Below, piece after piece: positions 6,071 through 12,428 of a stretch of 12,428 nt of DNA. The notes beneath the pieces were generated by a model, which did not search any database, had not been told where the DNA came from, and worked only from the letters and a program-made list of their open reading frames with translations. Positions within the stretch are counted from its first letter, which is position 1, and every line of letters starts with the position of its first letter. Both the position numbers and the translations under genes were made by a program. This DNA is from Synergistaceae bacterium (GTDB lineage Bacteria; Synergistota; Synergistia; Synergistales; Aminobacteriaceae). Location of the stretch: NCBI GenBank assembly GCA_009778055.1, contig WRKN01000062.1, positions 1 through 12,428 of the forward strand, written 5' to 3'.

Positions 6071-7342
6071 ATGAAAAAAGTATTGTTTGCGTTTGCGTTT
6101 GTGTTTTTTGCTTCCCCAGCCGTCGCCGCCTTGAGTGTTGACTACTTCATTCCTCCCGTCCAGGTGTCGGACGAGGCGGAGAGGGCGGAAGCGCGCAGCG
6201 TGAAGGAACCCGGCGAGGTCAGGGAGGTTACGGGGGAGGTTACCGGCAAGCCGGCGATATCGGCCAAAAGCGCGCAGGACGCCTTAAACCATTGGGCGGA
6301 CAAGCGCGTCGAGGGATTTACCGAGGTGCTGTTTCCCCAGGGGTTCGGGTTTGTCTCGACGGGGATAGGCACGTACGAAGTACATCCAAACCCCGTCGCC
6401 ACGCGCATATCCAAACGCAACGCCTACACTCTGGCCTACATGCAGGCCAAGCGGCAGCTGGCCGAGGGGCTGAACGGCGTGTTGAGCGAAGGCAACACAA
6501 AGGCTTTCGAGCAAATCGCGATGATCAACGAAAGCATGGGGCAAACTCTGGCCAATGTGGAATCAGTCACCACTGAGGCGATAGCGCAGCGAGTGAACGG
6601 TTTTTTGCGCGGCTTCGTGGTGTACGACATTTTTGACGACGTGGACGCCTCCCGCGTCTACCTGACGATCGTCACGACGCCCAGGACGCAGGAACAATTT
6701 GACCGCTCCAGTACGTCCAGCATATCGGCGGTCTCGATGCAGGAGGGGCTGGCTCAGGTTTTCGCCGAAATCGAGAACGGGCTTGTCGCTCCAGTGGGGG
6801 GCAAGACGGTGTTTGTCCCGGCCACGGGGGAAATAGCGTTTGTGGGGTTCGGCAGCGCGGTCATAGGGCGTCAGGACGACAGGGCGGTGCAGGCCCGGAT
6901 AGAACTGGCCGCCGAGCGTATAGCCCGAGTACGCGCCAGAGACGCCCTGTGCGGGATTATTTTGGGAGAGGATATCCAATCGACCGAAAGCGTGGACTCC
7001 CAGCTCATCTCGATGACGGAAACTTTCGACGTGTTGACCAGCGACGACCCGGCGGTGACGGATAACCCCGACCATCCGGGTTATGTAAAGCTGCAGGAGC
7101 GGCGCGCCTCGTTCATGTCCGCCGAGGTTTACCAGAGCGAAATTCAGAGCGTGCGGGGGGGCGTGCTGCCTCCGGGCGTCAGGCATCAGTCCTGGATGGA
7201 CGAAGACAAGGCGTTTGCTTACGCCGTGTCCATTTTCATGCCTAGCGCGTCAAGCGGCCCCGCGCATTCCGGAACGCAGACGCCCCAGGAAGAAATCAAG
7301 CAGGGACCGAGCGGTAGGGTACAGGGAATTGATGGGTTATAA
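6071..7342 (+). CDS. Exported protein with two LPP20-like repeats
   Basis: The 423-residue product has a signal peptide (1-19, cleaved after SPAVA). A low-complexity Glu/Val-rich linker (about 35-60) leads to two related modules. The first (95-205) has STGIGTYEV, then SKRNAYTLAYMQAKRQLAEGLNGVLSEGNT. The second (256-390) has FVGFGSAVIG, then ARIELAAERIARVRARDALCGIILGED. A glycine-containing strand followed by an Ala-spaced amphipathic helix and further strands is the pattern of LPP20 and FlgT-N envelope domains; this is my reading of the pattern, not a database match. The C-terminal 35 residues are Ser/Gly/Gln-rich and probably disordered. I chose ATG 6071 (AAGGAGA at 6057-6063) over GTG 6068, which is only four bases from the ribosome site. 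The 3' end overlaps the next gene by 11 bases. Function is unknown; a periplasmic or outer-envelope structural role is inference. Confidence 0.8.
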   Translation: MKKVLFAFAFVFFASPAVAALSVDYFIPPVQVSDEAERAEARSVKEPGEVREVTGEVTGKPAISAKSAQDALNHWADKRVEGFTEVLFPQGFGFVSTGIGTYEVHPNPVATRISKRNAYTLAYMQAKRQLAEGLNGVLSEGNTKAFEQIAMINESMGQTLANVESVTTEAIAQRVNGFLRGFVVYDIFDDVDASRVYLTIVTTPRTQEQFDRSSTSSISAVSMQEGLAQVFAEIENGLVAPVGGKTVFVPATGEIAFVGFGSAVIGRQDDRAVQARIELAAERIARVRARDALCGIILGEDIQSTESVDSQLISMTETFDVLTSDDPAVTDNPDHPGYVKLQERRASFMSAEVYQSEIQSVRGGVLPPGVRHQSWMDEDKAFAYAVSIFMPSASSGPAHSGTQTPQEEIKQGPSGRVQGIDGL

Positions 7343-8210
7343 ACAAAATATTTTAACGGTAGTTCTGGCCTCCGCCGCCTTCCTTTTATTTTCAGGGGCG
7401 GCGGGGGCTTTTGAACATGCCGGGAGGATAGGAAAATTTCTTGAGCGGACTCCCCTTTCAGCGAAAGAGCAATCGGACGTACTGGAGGGTATAAAAAAGA
7501 CCCCGTCCGCTGCGGAGTGGCTTTTGTCCGGCGAGGGGGCGGTTTATTCCGTCGTCCTCCGGCCTGTGCGGCAGGACTCGCGTGCCGGCGTCCAGGTCAG
7601 GCTGGAGGAAATGGCGCGGGGGCAGGCGAGCTTGCGCGCCCGCTATCTCCTTTATCTCCGGGCAATGCCGCAGCCGCGCAAAGCCCGGTACGCCAGCGAG
7701 GACTCGGTGGCGGAGGCCCTCGCGAGCTGGGACGGGGAGCGGGAGGAGGAAAGGCGGCTGAGGCCGGATGTTTCGGTGGGCATCGTGTCCGACGGCTGGG
7801 CTTTCGCGTTGGTGCGGGCAAGAGGGGAACTGTTGGATTCTTTCGGCGCTCAGATTGAAAACATGCCCGACGACGCGCTGGACGTTGCCTACTGTGCCGC
7901 GCTCCACCCAAAGGCCAGAGCCTTTTTCGAAGCAAAGGAGTACGATAAAGCCCTGCCGGTCTACCTGGAGCTGCATTCGTTGAAGTGGGCCAGGCCGTCC
8001 GCTTATCTCGACGCGGCGGAGTGTTTTTTGCACACGGGGGATAACGCGGGCGCGGCGCGTCTGGCGGAGGAAACCGTGGCGGAGCTTGGCGAATCCATGG
8101 ACATTGACCTGTGGATACGCGCGGGGGACATCTTGCTGGAGTCGGGGGAAGGCGAAAGAGCCGAACGGATTTACCGTCTGGCCGGCGAAAAATTGCGACA
8201 GGAGCCGTGA
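7332..8210 (+). CDS. Exported TPR-repeat protein
   Basis: The 292-residue product starts at ATG 7332, which gives a clean signal peptide MGYKQNILTVVLASAAFLLF with cleavage after AAGA (residue 26). A longer in-frame reading back to 7215 lies wholly inside the preceding gene and would hide the signal peptide. The N-terminal half (27-190) is unrecognised. It includes an amphipathic helix ARGQASLRARYLLYLRAM (95-112), faintly like the LPP20-type helix of its neighbours. The C-terminal half holds about three TPR units (192-222, 223-253, 259-289), with ARAFFEAKEYDKALPVYLEL and AGDILLESGEGERAERIYRL as the clearest. TPR solenoids mediate protein-protein contacts, so it may be a periplasmic scaffold for the other products. 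Overlap of 11 bases upstream and a 1-base gap downstream suggest translational coupling. Confidence 0.82.
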   Translation: MGYKQNILTVVLASAAFLLFSGAAGAFEHAGRIGKFLERTPLSAKEQSDVLEGIKKTPSAAEWLLSGEGAVYSVVLRPVRQDSRAGVQVRLEEMARGQASLRARYLLYLRAMPQPRKARYASEDSVAEALASWDGEREEERRLRPDVSVGIVSDGWAFALVRARGELLDSFGAQIENMPDDALDVAYCAALHPKARAFFEAKEYDKALPVYLELHSLKWARPSAYLDAAECFLHTGDNAGAARLAEETVAELGESMDIDLWIRAGDILLESGEGERAERIYRLAGEKLRQEP

Positions 8211-8211
8211 G

Positions 8212-9333
8212 ATGAAAAAATTTTTTTCCCTGCTTTTTATGCTTTTCCTGTTTGCGTTAATGTTTTTGTTTACGGATTCCGCCTTTGCGGACGAACGTTA
8301 CGAGGTTACCGTTCAAGCACGGGGAGCGAGCCAGGAAGAGGCCCTTTCAAACGCCATTGACGACGCGATACGCCGCAGCACGGGCGCTCTTGTCACCGAG
8401 CGCAGCCAACTGGACGGGGACATGCTGGAGGAGCGGCTGACCCAGTTCTCCCGGGGCCTTGTCTCGAATTACGAAATATTGGAGTCCTCCACCGACGAGG
8501 CGGGGGTGGTTCTGACCGTACGGGTGACTGTGAACGCTGAGCAGCTTCAGGAAAACGTCCGCGTCATCAAAGAGGGTACAAGCGCCGGGGGTATAGGGCA
8601 CAGGCAGATACCCAATCTGGAGGCGGGGCAGAGCGCCTTTGCCGCTTTCCTGAAAAACCTTAGGTACGAGAGTTTTCTGGACGTCGGACTGGAGGACAAG
8701 CAGGCTGACGTCCGCAGAGGCGTACTTAACGTCACGGTTTCCCTGAGCTTCAACCGTGAGCGCTATTTCTCCGAGTTCGCCGAACCCGTCGCGGCGGCGC
8801 TCTCCGGGATTTTTGCCTCCTCCGAGCTTAGGAAGGAGATCGAGGAAGAGTACGAAAAACCGGAGGATCGCTTTACCGCCTTCTTTAACGTGTTGGGGGA
8901 AAATTTTTCGTCCCATTCCTGGATGCTTCCGCGCGTTTTTTACGACGTGTTGGAGCGCAATGCCCGTTTCTGGAACGCCGGCAGGGGAAGGGTGCAGACT
9001 CACAGGCGGCTGTGGCTGCATTTTTCCCTGTTGGATGCCTCGGGGAGGGAGATAGAGCGCCTGCCGGTTCACCTTAAAGCCTCGAACGTGCTGTTTTTCT
9101 CCGAAGAACGCGCGGAATCGGCCAATCCGTGGTTTTTCATGGGGGTAGAGCCGAAACCGGCGGGGCTCAGGAGCTCGTTTACCCTGACGGCTGCCCCAAA
9201 GTTCGGCGTCGTAGACCCCGGCAAGGGGTATGCGTTTTTCGATAATTTCCGGCAAGCTTTCGCCTTTAACCTGCCGGAGAGCCTGCTGACGCGGGTGAAC
9301 GACGTCAGGGTCGCGTTGGAACTTGAAAGGTAG
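8212..9333 (+). CDS. Exported FlgT-N-like envelope protein, paralog A
   Basis: The 373-residue product starts at ATG 8212, with GGAG at 8201-8204, one base after the preceding stop. The signal peptide (1-26) is strongly hydrophobic (FFSLLFMLFLFALMFLF) and cleaved after SAFA. Residues 28-115 read as an FlgT N-terminal-like/LPP20-like domain: EVTVQARG, then the Ala-spaced helix EEALSNAIDDAIRRSTGALV, then VLTVRVTVNAEQL. Residues 139-373 are shared with the next gene, including RYESFLDVGL and SFNRERYFSE (179-188) and a C-terminal VHLKASNVLFFSE segment. FlgT itself is a flagellar motor ring protein in Vibrio, but no flagellar genes are here and the C-terminal part differs, so I infer a distinct envelope role. 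The first codons contain A6 followed by T7, a possible slippage tract. Confidence 0.85.
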   Translation: MKKFFSLLFMLFLFALMFLFTDSAFADERYEVTVQARGASQEEALSNAIDDAIRRSTGALVTERSQLDGDMLEERLTQFSRGLVSNYEILESSTDEAGVVLTVRVTVNAEQLQENVRVIKEGTSAGGIGHRQIPNLEAGQSAFAAFLKNLRYESFLDVGLEDKQADVRRGVLNVTVSLSFNRERYFSEFAEPVAAALSGIFASSELRKEIEEEYEKPEDRFTAFFNVLGENFSSHSWMLPRVFYDVLERNARFWNAGRGRVQTHRRLWLHFSLLDASGREIERLPVHLKASNVLFFSEERAESANPWFFMGVEPKPAGLRSSFTLTAAPKFGVVDPGKGYAFFDNFRQAFAFNLPESLLTRVNDVRVALELER

Positions 9334-9343
9334 ATGATAAAAC

Positions 9344-10585
9344 ATGCGTAAACTATTTGCCTGCCTCGCGATTATCGCGTTTTCTCTTGCTTCCCCGGCG
9401 TGGGCGGCGCGGGAAGAGGGTTCATTTATCGTCGCGGAGAGCGAAGGCGCCGGCCTGACGCGCGAGGAAGCCCTGATGGACGCGCGGAGGAACGCTGTCC
9501 AGCAGGCCACCGGAGTGCTGTCGAAGGGCGTGACGGAGGTTATAGACGACTTGGCGCGCGAGAACGTGGTTCAGTTGAGCCGCGCCTTCATAGAAAAGTT
9601 CGACGTCCTGGAAGAGCGGGAAAGCGACGGCCGGTGGTCTGTCAAGATAAAGGCCTGGGTTCGCGGGGAAGACCTTCTGGGAGTGCTGCTGCAAAAGGAC
9701 CCTGATACATCTCCTTTCGACGGCGCGGGGTTGTTTGTGAGCGCCCTGACCCGCGAACAGCGGGTGAAGGAGGCCGGGGAGGTATTGATCGAGATTTTCA
9801 ACTCCGTGCCTTATGAAAACTACGTCCGCACCGACATTGGGGCCGGAGGCGTCAACCTGCGCGCGGGTTCCGGGGGGGAAGTCTCTTTGAACACGCGTTT
9901 TTCCTTCGACCGGGAGCGCTATTTCACCCAGGCCGTCCCTTTGTTCGGCGCGGTTCTCGACTACGTGGCGGAGGCTAAATTGAAAGACGTCCCCTTCATA
10001 TGGGAGCCCCGGGGAAGCAACCCCGTCGTGGTCACCCCTCCGTCAGGCATAGCGTCCATAGCTCAGTACATGGAACTGATGGAGATGCAAAAAGGGAACA
10101 GATACATTGACGTCCCCGGAGCGGGGAATTTTGCCAACGTCTACCTGTTGAAGAAAAATTATTACTTTGATTGTTACCACGTGTCCCCCGAGGCATTTGC
10201 GGCCCTGATGGAAAACCTGCTGCTGTCCGGCGCGCATAACCGCCTGGCCGGGAGGACGTTCGAGGGGGCCGACCTTAAGATTGCCTTCAAGGACAGCGGC
10301 GGCCGGCTTGTCAACGAACACGTCCAGCCCTTGAACCTTCATAACGTGATGATTTTCACAAACCTGGACGGGCTGAGGCGTTCTCCCTATGTCAGGGGGA
10401 ACCCGGGGCAGCTCGACGGGCAGCGGCACGCGCTTTTCATCCTGCCCTGCATGGGTACGATAGACGCGAGCAATAACTACCTGCTGATAGAAAACAGTAC
10501 GGCCTCCATCTCCGCGAAACTGCCTCCCGAGGATATGCGTCAGGTGAGCCAGGCGGACAGTTCTATCGTGATGAAGCGGCAGTAG
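9344..10585 (+). CDS. Exported FlgT-N-like envelope protein, paralog B
   Basis: The 413-residue product is a full-length relative of the preceding gene. The signal peptide is about 1-21 (LASPAWA). Residues 27-113 form the FlgT-N/LPP20-like domain: FIVAESEGAG, EEALMDARRNAVQQATGVLS, and WSVKIKAWVRGEDLL. The shared second module contains PYENYVRTDI (156-165) and SFDRERYFTQ (187-196), matching YESFLDVGL and SFNRERYFSE of paralog A. A C-terminal shared strand LNLHNVMIFTN corresponds to HLKASNVLFFSE. It has about 40 extra residues, partly a Gly/Pro-rich insert near 215-250 and a longer tail. Ten bases separate it from paralog A; AAAGG upstream of ATG 9344 is a weak ribosome site, so coupling to upstream translation is likely. 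Function is unknown; the periplasmic location is inferred. Confidence 0.85.
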   Translation: MRKLFACLAIIAFSLASPAWAAREEGSFIVAESEGAGLTREEALMDARRNAVQQATGVLSKGVTEVIDDLARENVVQLSRAFIEKFDVLEERESDGRWSVKIKAWVRGEDLLGVLLQKDPDTSPFDGAGLFVSALTREQRVKEAGEVLIEIFNSVPYENYVRTDIGAGGVNLRAGSGGEVSLNTRFSFDRERYFTQAVPLFGAVLDYVAEAKLKDVPFIWEPRGSNPVVVTPPSGIASIAQYMELMEMQKGNRYIDVPGAGNFANVYLLKKNYYFDCYHVSPEAFAALMENLLLSGAHNRLAGRTFEGADLKIAFKDSGGRLVNEHVQPLNLHNVMIFTNLDGLRRSPYVRGNPGQLDGQRHALFILPCMGTIDASNNYLLIENSTASISAKLPPEDMRQVSQADSSIVMKRQ

Positions 10586-10627
10586 AGCGCTAAATTTGGA
10601 TATTCATTATTGAGGAGGAATTTTGTG

Positions 10628-11197
10628 ATGGGAAATGCTTTGTGGGTTGTTTTAGGCATAGCCGCGCTGGTTCTTTTATACGCTGCCGCGGCTTTCAACT
10701 CTCTGGTGCGCGGGCGTAACCAGACCACCGAGGCTTGGAGCGACATCGAGACTCATTTGAAAAGACGTTACGACCTCATTCCAAACCTGGTCGAAACGGT
10801 CAAAGGGTACGCCAAGCATGAAAGCTCGACTCTCGAAAAGGTGGTGGCGGCCAGGAGCGCGGCGATGAGCCAGGCCGGCGGGGCCGAGAATCATTCGGCG
10901 GCGGAAAACGCGCTCGGGCAGACGCTCAAATCGCTTTTCGCCCTGTCGGAGTCGTACCCGGATCTCAAGGCCAATCAGAACTTCATCGAGCTGCAGAAGG
11001 AAATCACCGACACGGAGGATAAGATTCAGGCGTCGCGCCGCTTCTACAATTCCATGGTTTTGACTTTCAACAACCGCACGCAGACCTTCCCTAGCATGGT
11101 TATAGCGGGCATGTTCAATTTCAAAAAAATCGCGTTTTTTGAACTGGACGAAAGCGAAAAGGCGGAAGTTCATAAGCCGGTTCGGGTTCAATTTTAG
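10628..11197 (+). CDS. lemA: LemA family membrane protein
   Basis: The 189-residue product begins with an N-terminal transmembrane helix (about 4-23) followed by the LemA core: AFNSLVRGRNQTTEAWSDIE, then RRYDLIPNLVETVKGYAKHE (46-65), a coiled helical region, and RRFYNSMVLTFNNRTQTFPS (137-156). The C-terminal segment ends KPVRVQF. Length and motif order are typical. GAGGAGGA at 10612-10619 serves the start; ATG 10628 is chosen, with GTG 10625 as an equal alternative. LemA proteins are membrane-anchored helical bundles of poorly defined function, often encoded beside HtpX or TPM-domain genes, as here. The gene lies 42 bases after the previous stop with no terminator visible, so it may belong to the upstream transcript or have its own promoter; I see no convincing one. 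Confidence 0.95.
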   Translation: MGNALWVVLGIAALVLLYAAAAFNSLVRGRNQTTEAWSDIETHLKRRYDLIPNLVETVKGYAKHESSTLEKVVAARSAAMSQAGGAENHSAAENALGQTLKSLFALSESYPDLKANQNFIELQKEITDTEDKIQASRRFYNSMVLTFNNRTQTFPSMVIAGMFNFKKIAFFELDESEKAEVHKPVRVQF

Positions 11198-11224
11198 CTT
11201 TTTGGCGAGCAGGGGTAAGACGCC

Positions 11225-12253
11225 TTGAACGTGTACGACCATATAGCCGCCAACAACCGCAAAACCGTGAAGCTCCTGTGCGCTTTTCCGGTCGCGCTGT
11301 TTATAACGGTCTTTTTATTTGCTTATTTGCTTACCAAGACTGGCGTCCTGTCGCTTGCCGAACTGGGCATCGCCGGGCACGGCGCTCCGAATCAGGCTCT
11401 GGAGCTTACGCTCTACGTCTACCCTTGGATGTTTTTGGCCGCCGCCGTATGGATTATAGTTTCTTACCGCGCGGGGGGCGCGATGATACTTGGAATGACC
11501 AACGCCCGCCGCGTTACGCTGGAAGAAAACCGCGACCTGTTCCGCCTGGTCGAAAACACGGCCATCATGGCCGGGCTTCCTACGCCGGAAATATACCTCA
11601 TTGATGACGAGGCGCTGAACGCCTTCGCGACCGGGCGCAAACCCGAAGCAGCCTCTATAGCCCTGACCGCCGGCATAGTCAAAAAGCTGAATAAAGCCGA
11701 ACTCCAGGCGGTGATAGCTCATGAACTCGCCCACATCGGCAACCGCGACACGCGCCTTATGCTCATCACCGTCGCCGGCATAGGCTGCTTTATGTTCTTC
11801 GGCGAATTGCTGTGCCGCGTCGCTTTCAGAAGCAGCCTGAGAGGAGGCGCGAGAGGCGGCAGAAAAGGCGGGGGCGGGAAAGGCACTCTGCTCATTCTCG
11901 CCATAGGCATAGTATGCCTTGTGTTCGGTTATATCGTGGCGCCTGTTTTACGTCTGGCGCTTTCGCGCCGCCGCGAATATCAGGCGGACGCCACGGCGGT
12001 TAAGATCACCCGCGACCCGGAGGCGCTTTCGCGGGCGTTGACGAAAATCTCTTTCGACTCGAAGGCGGAGGTTCTCGGCGCGAGTTCCCTTGTCGGCAAC
12101 ATGTGTATCGCCAACCCGGCTAAAGCCGGTTTCGTCAGCAGGTTGTACTCGACTCACCCGCCGATAGAAGACCGGGTTACCGCGCTCGAAAACATGATGG
12201 GAAAAGACAGGGAGCCGCAGACCGGCGCTCAGGTGGGCAGGGCCGTATGGTAA
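11225..12253 (+). CDS. htpX: Membrane zinc metalloprotease HtpX (M48 family)
   Basis: The 342-residue product is an M48B inner-membrane protease that degrades damaged or misassembled membrane proteins. The catalytic HELAH motif (166-170) gives zinc ligands H166 and H170 and catalytic E167; the third ligand is E251 in RRREYQADA. LYSTHPP at 307-313 is the conserved C-terminal signature. Two N-terminal membrane helices (about 17-36 and 66-82) and two after the active site (179-198 and 220-245) match HtpX topology. Between the latter lies a flexible Gly/Arg-rich loop, 204-220. The start is TTG 11225, with AGGGGT eight bases upstream; GTG 11231 is a possible alternative, but MNVYDHIAANNR matches the usual HtpX start. 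It follows lemA by 27 bases, a pairing seen in many bacteria. It is convergent with the acylphosphatase gene, and no clear terminator is visible in the 40-base gap. Confidence 0.96.
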   Translation: MNVYDHIAANNRKTVKLLCAFPVALFITVFLFAYLLTKTGVLSLAELGIAGHGAPNQALELTLYVYPWMFLAAAVWIIVSYRAGGAMILGMTNARRVTLEENRDLFRLVENTAIMAGLPTPEIYLIDDEALNAFATGRKPEAASIALTAGIVKKLNKAELQAVIAHELAHIGNRDTRLMLITVAGIGCFMFFGELLCRVAFRSSLRGGARGGRKGGGGKGTLLILAIGIVCLVFGYIVAPVLRLALSRRREYQADATAVKITRDPEALSRALTKISFDSKAEVLGASSLVGNMCIANPAKAGFVSRLYSTHPPIEDRVTALENMMGKDREPQTGAQVGRAVW

Positions 12254-12293
12254 AAATGGCTGCCATCAAGACGCCGGGGTTGCGGCCGACAGC

Positions 12294-12428
12294 TCACCTT
12301 ACCTCAAAACCGGTTTCTCCCTCAACCGGCGTGTTCTCAGATACGGATATGCCGGTCACTCTGGAACAAAGCGGCCCTGTGCGGCACCAGTCTTCCATCT
12401 CATCAACGGCTCCCTGCTCGCCCTGAAA
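12294..12428 (-). CDS. acyP: Acylphosphatase (3' end, runs off right edge)
   Basis: The minus strand encodes the final 44 residues of a protein that continues past the right edge, then TGA at 12296-12294. The sequence has AVDEMEDWCRTGPLCSRV, then TGISVSENTPV and a terminal TGFEVR. These match the end of acylphosphatases: an A-x-x-x-x-x-x-W-x-x-x-G-P helix, then V-x-x-V, then a final F-x-(I/V)-R strand. Acylphosphatase is a small cytoplasmic enzyme of about 90 residues that hydrolyses acyl phosphates. The catalytic Arg and Asn would lie in the missing N-terminal part, so activity cannot be judged. The gene converges on htpX with a 40-base gap. Confidence 0.8.
   Translation of the reverse strand, partial: FQGEQGAVDEMEDWCRTGPLCSRVTGISVSENTPVEGETGFEVR

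Noticed and set aside
7215..7331. Upstream extension of the TPR protein start
   Set aside because: It would overlap the preceding gene by about 130 bases and bury the signal peptide at residue 40. ATG 7332 gives a clean signal peptide.
8086..8211. Upstream extension of the first FlgT-like protein
   Set aside because: It lies within the TPR gene; ATG 8212 has a ribosome site and gives an N-terminal signal peptide.
8347..9510. Minus-strand open frame (387 codons) opposite the two FlgT-like genes
   Set aside because: It spans the junction of two well-supported plus-strand genes with signal peptides. Its composition is that of a shadow frame and no domain is recognisable.
4254..10602. AATTTGGATAT occurring both before paralog 1 (4254-4264) and before lemA (around 10592-10602)
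   Set aside because: Several 11-base matches are expected by chance in a window this size, and the positions relative to the starts differ.
12310..12329. CCGGTT/AACCGG inverted repeat as a terminator near the htpX and acylphosphatase ends
   Set aside because: The stem is only 6 bp, lies inside the acylphosphatase coding region, and lacks a T tract on the htpX strand.
12247..12426. 59-codon plus-strand open frame overlapping the htpX stop codon
   Set aside because: The opposite strand encodes a recognisable acylphosphatase C-terminus. The plus-strand product is Ser/Pro/Thr-rich with no motif.

Overview
The window looks like a chromosomal segment of a diderm, anaerobic bacterium of moderately high GC content. 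The signs are a soluble NADH-linked (NuoF/NuoE-type) redox module of the kind found in electron-bifurcating hydrogenases, many Sec-exported proteins, and FlgT/LPP20-like envelope proteins. Synergistota or a similar lineage is my best guess; nothing in the window proves it. There are no mobile elements, tRNAs, rRNAs or CRISPR arrays.

Left part, minus strand (1-2098): the 5' portion of a HydB/HndC/NuoF-like flavoprotein gene running off the left edge. It is preceded by, and translationally coupled to, a HydC/HndA/NuoE-like 2Fe-2S subunit. Upstream of these lies a NarL/FixJ-type response regulator with no histidine kinase in the window. A short AT-rich divergent region (2099-2212) holds a convincing promoter for the regulator, a weaker candidate for uvrB, and a perfect 9-bp inverted repeat spanning both.

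Centre (2213-4250, plus strand): a complete uvrB excision-repair gene, probably starting at TTG 2213. It is closed by a strong hairpin terminator whose left arm encodes the C-terminal tail of the protein.

Right part (4307-12253, plus strand): a good sigma70-type promoter precedes nine closely packed genes with no recognisable terminator between them. In order these are three tandem small exported paralogs, an exported protein with two LPP20-like repeats, an exported TPR protein, two exported full-length paralogs with an FlgT-N-like domain, LemA, and the membrane metalloprotease HtpX. The three small paralogs share an [NS]-[SN]-P-L-x-G-G motif at the mature N-terminus and a shared C-terminal motif. 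LemA with HtpX is a widespread pair. The seven genes ahead of it, nearly all exported and several mutually related, look like an uncharacterised cell-envelope system, perhaps linked to the HtpX/LemA membrane quality-control module. This is the most interesting part of the window.

Right edge, minus strand: the last 44 codons of an acylphosphatase gene, convergent with htpX.
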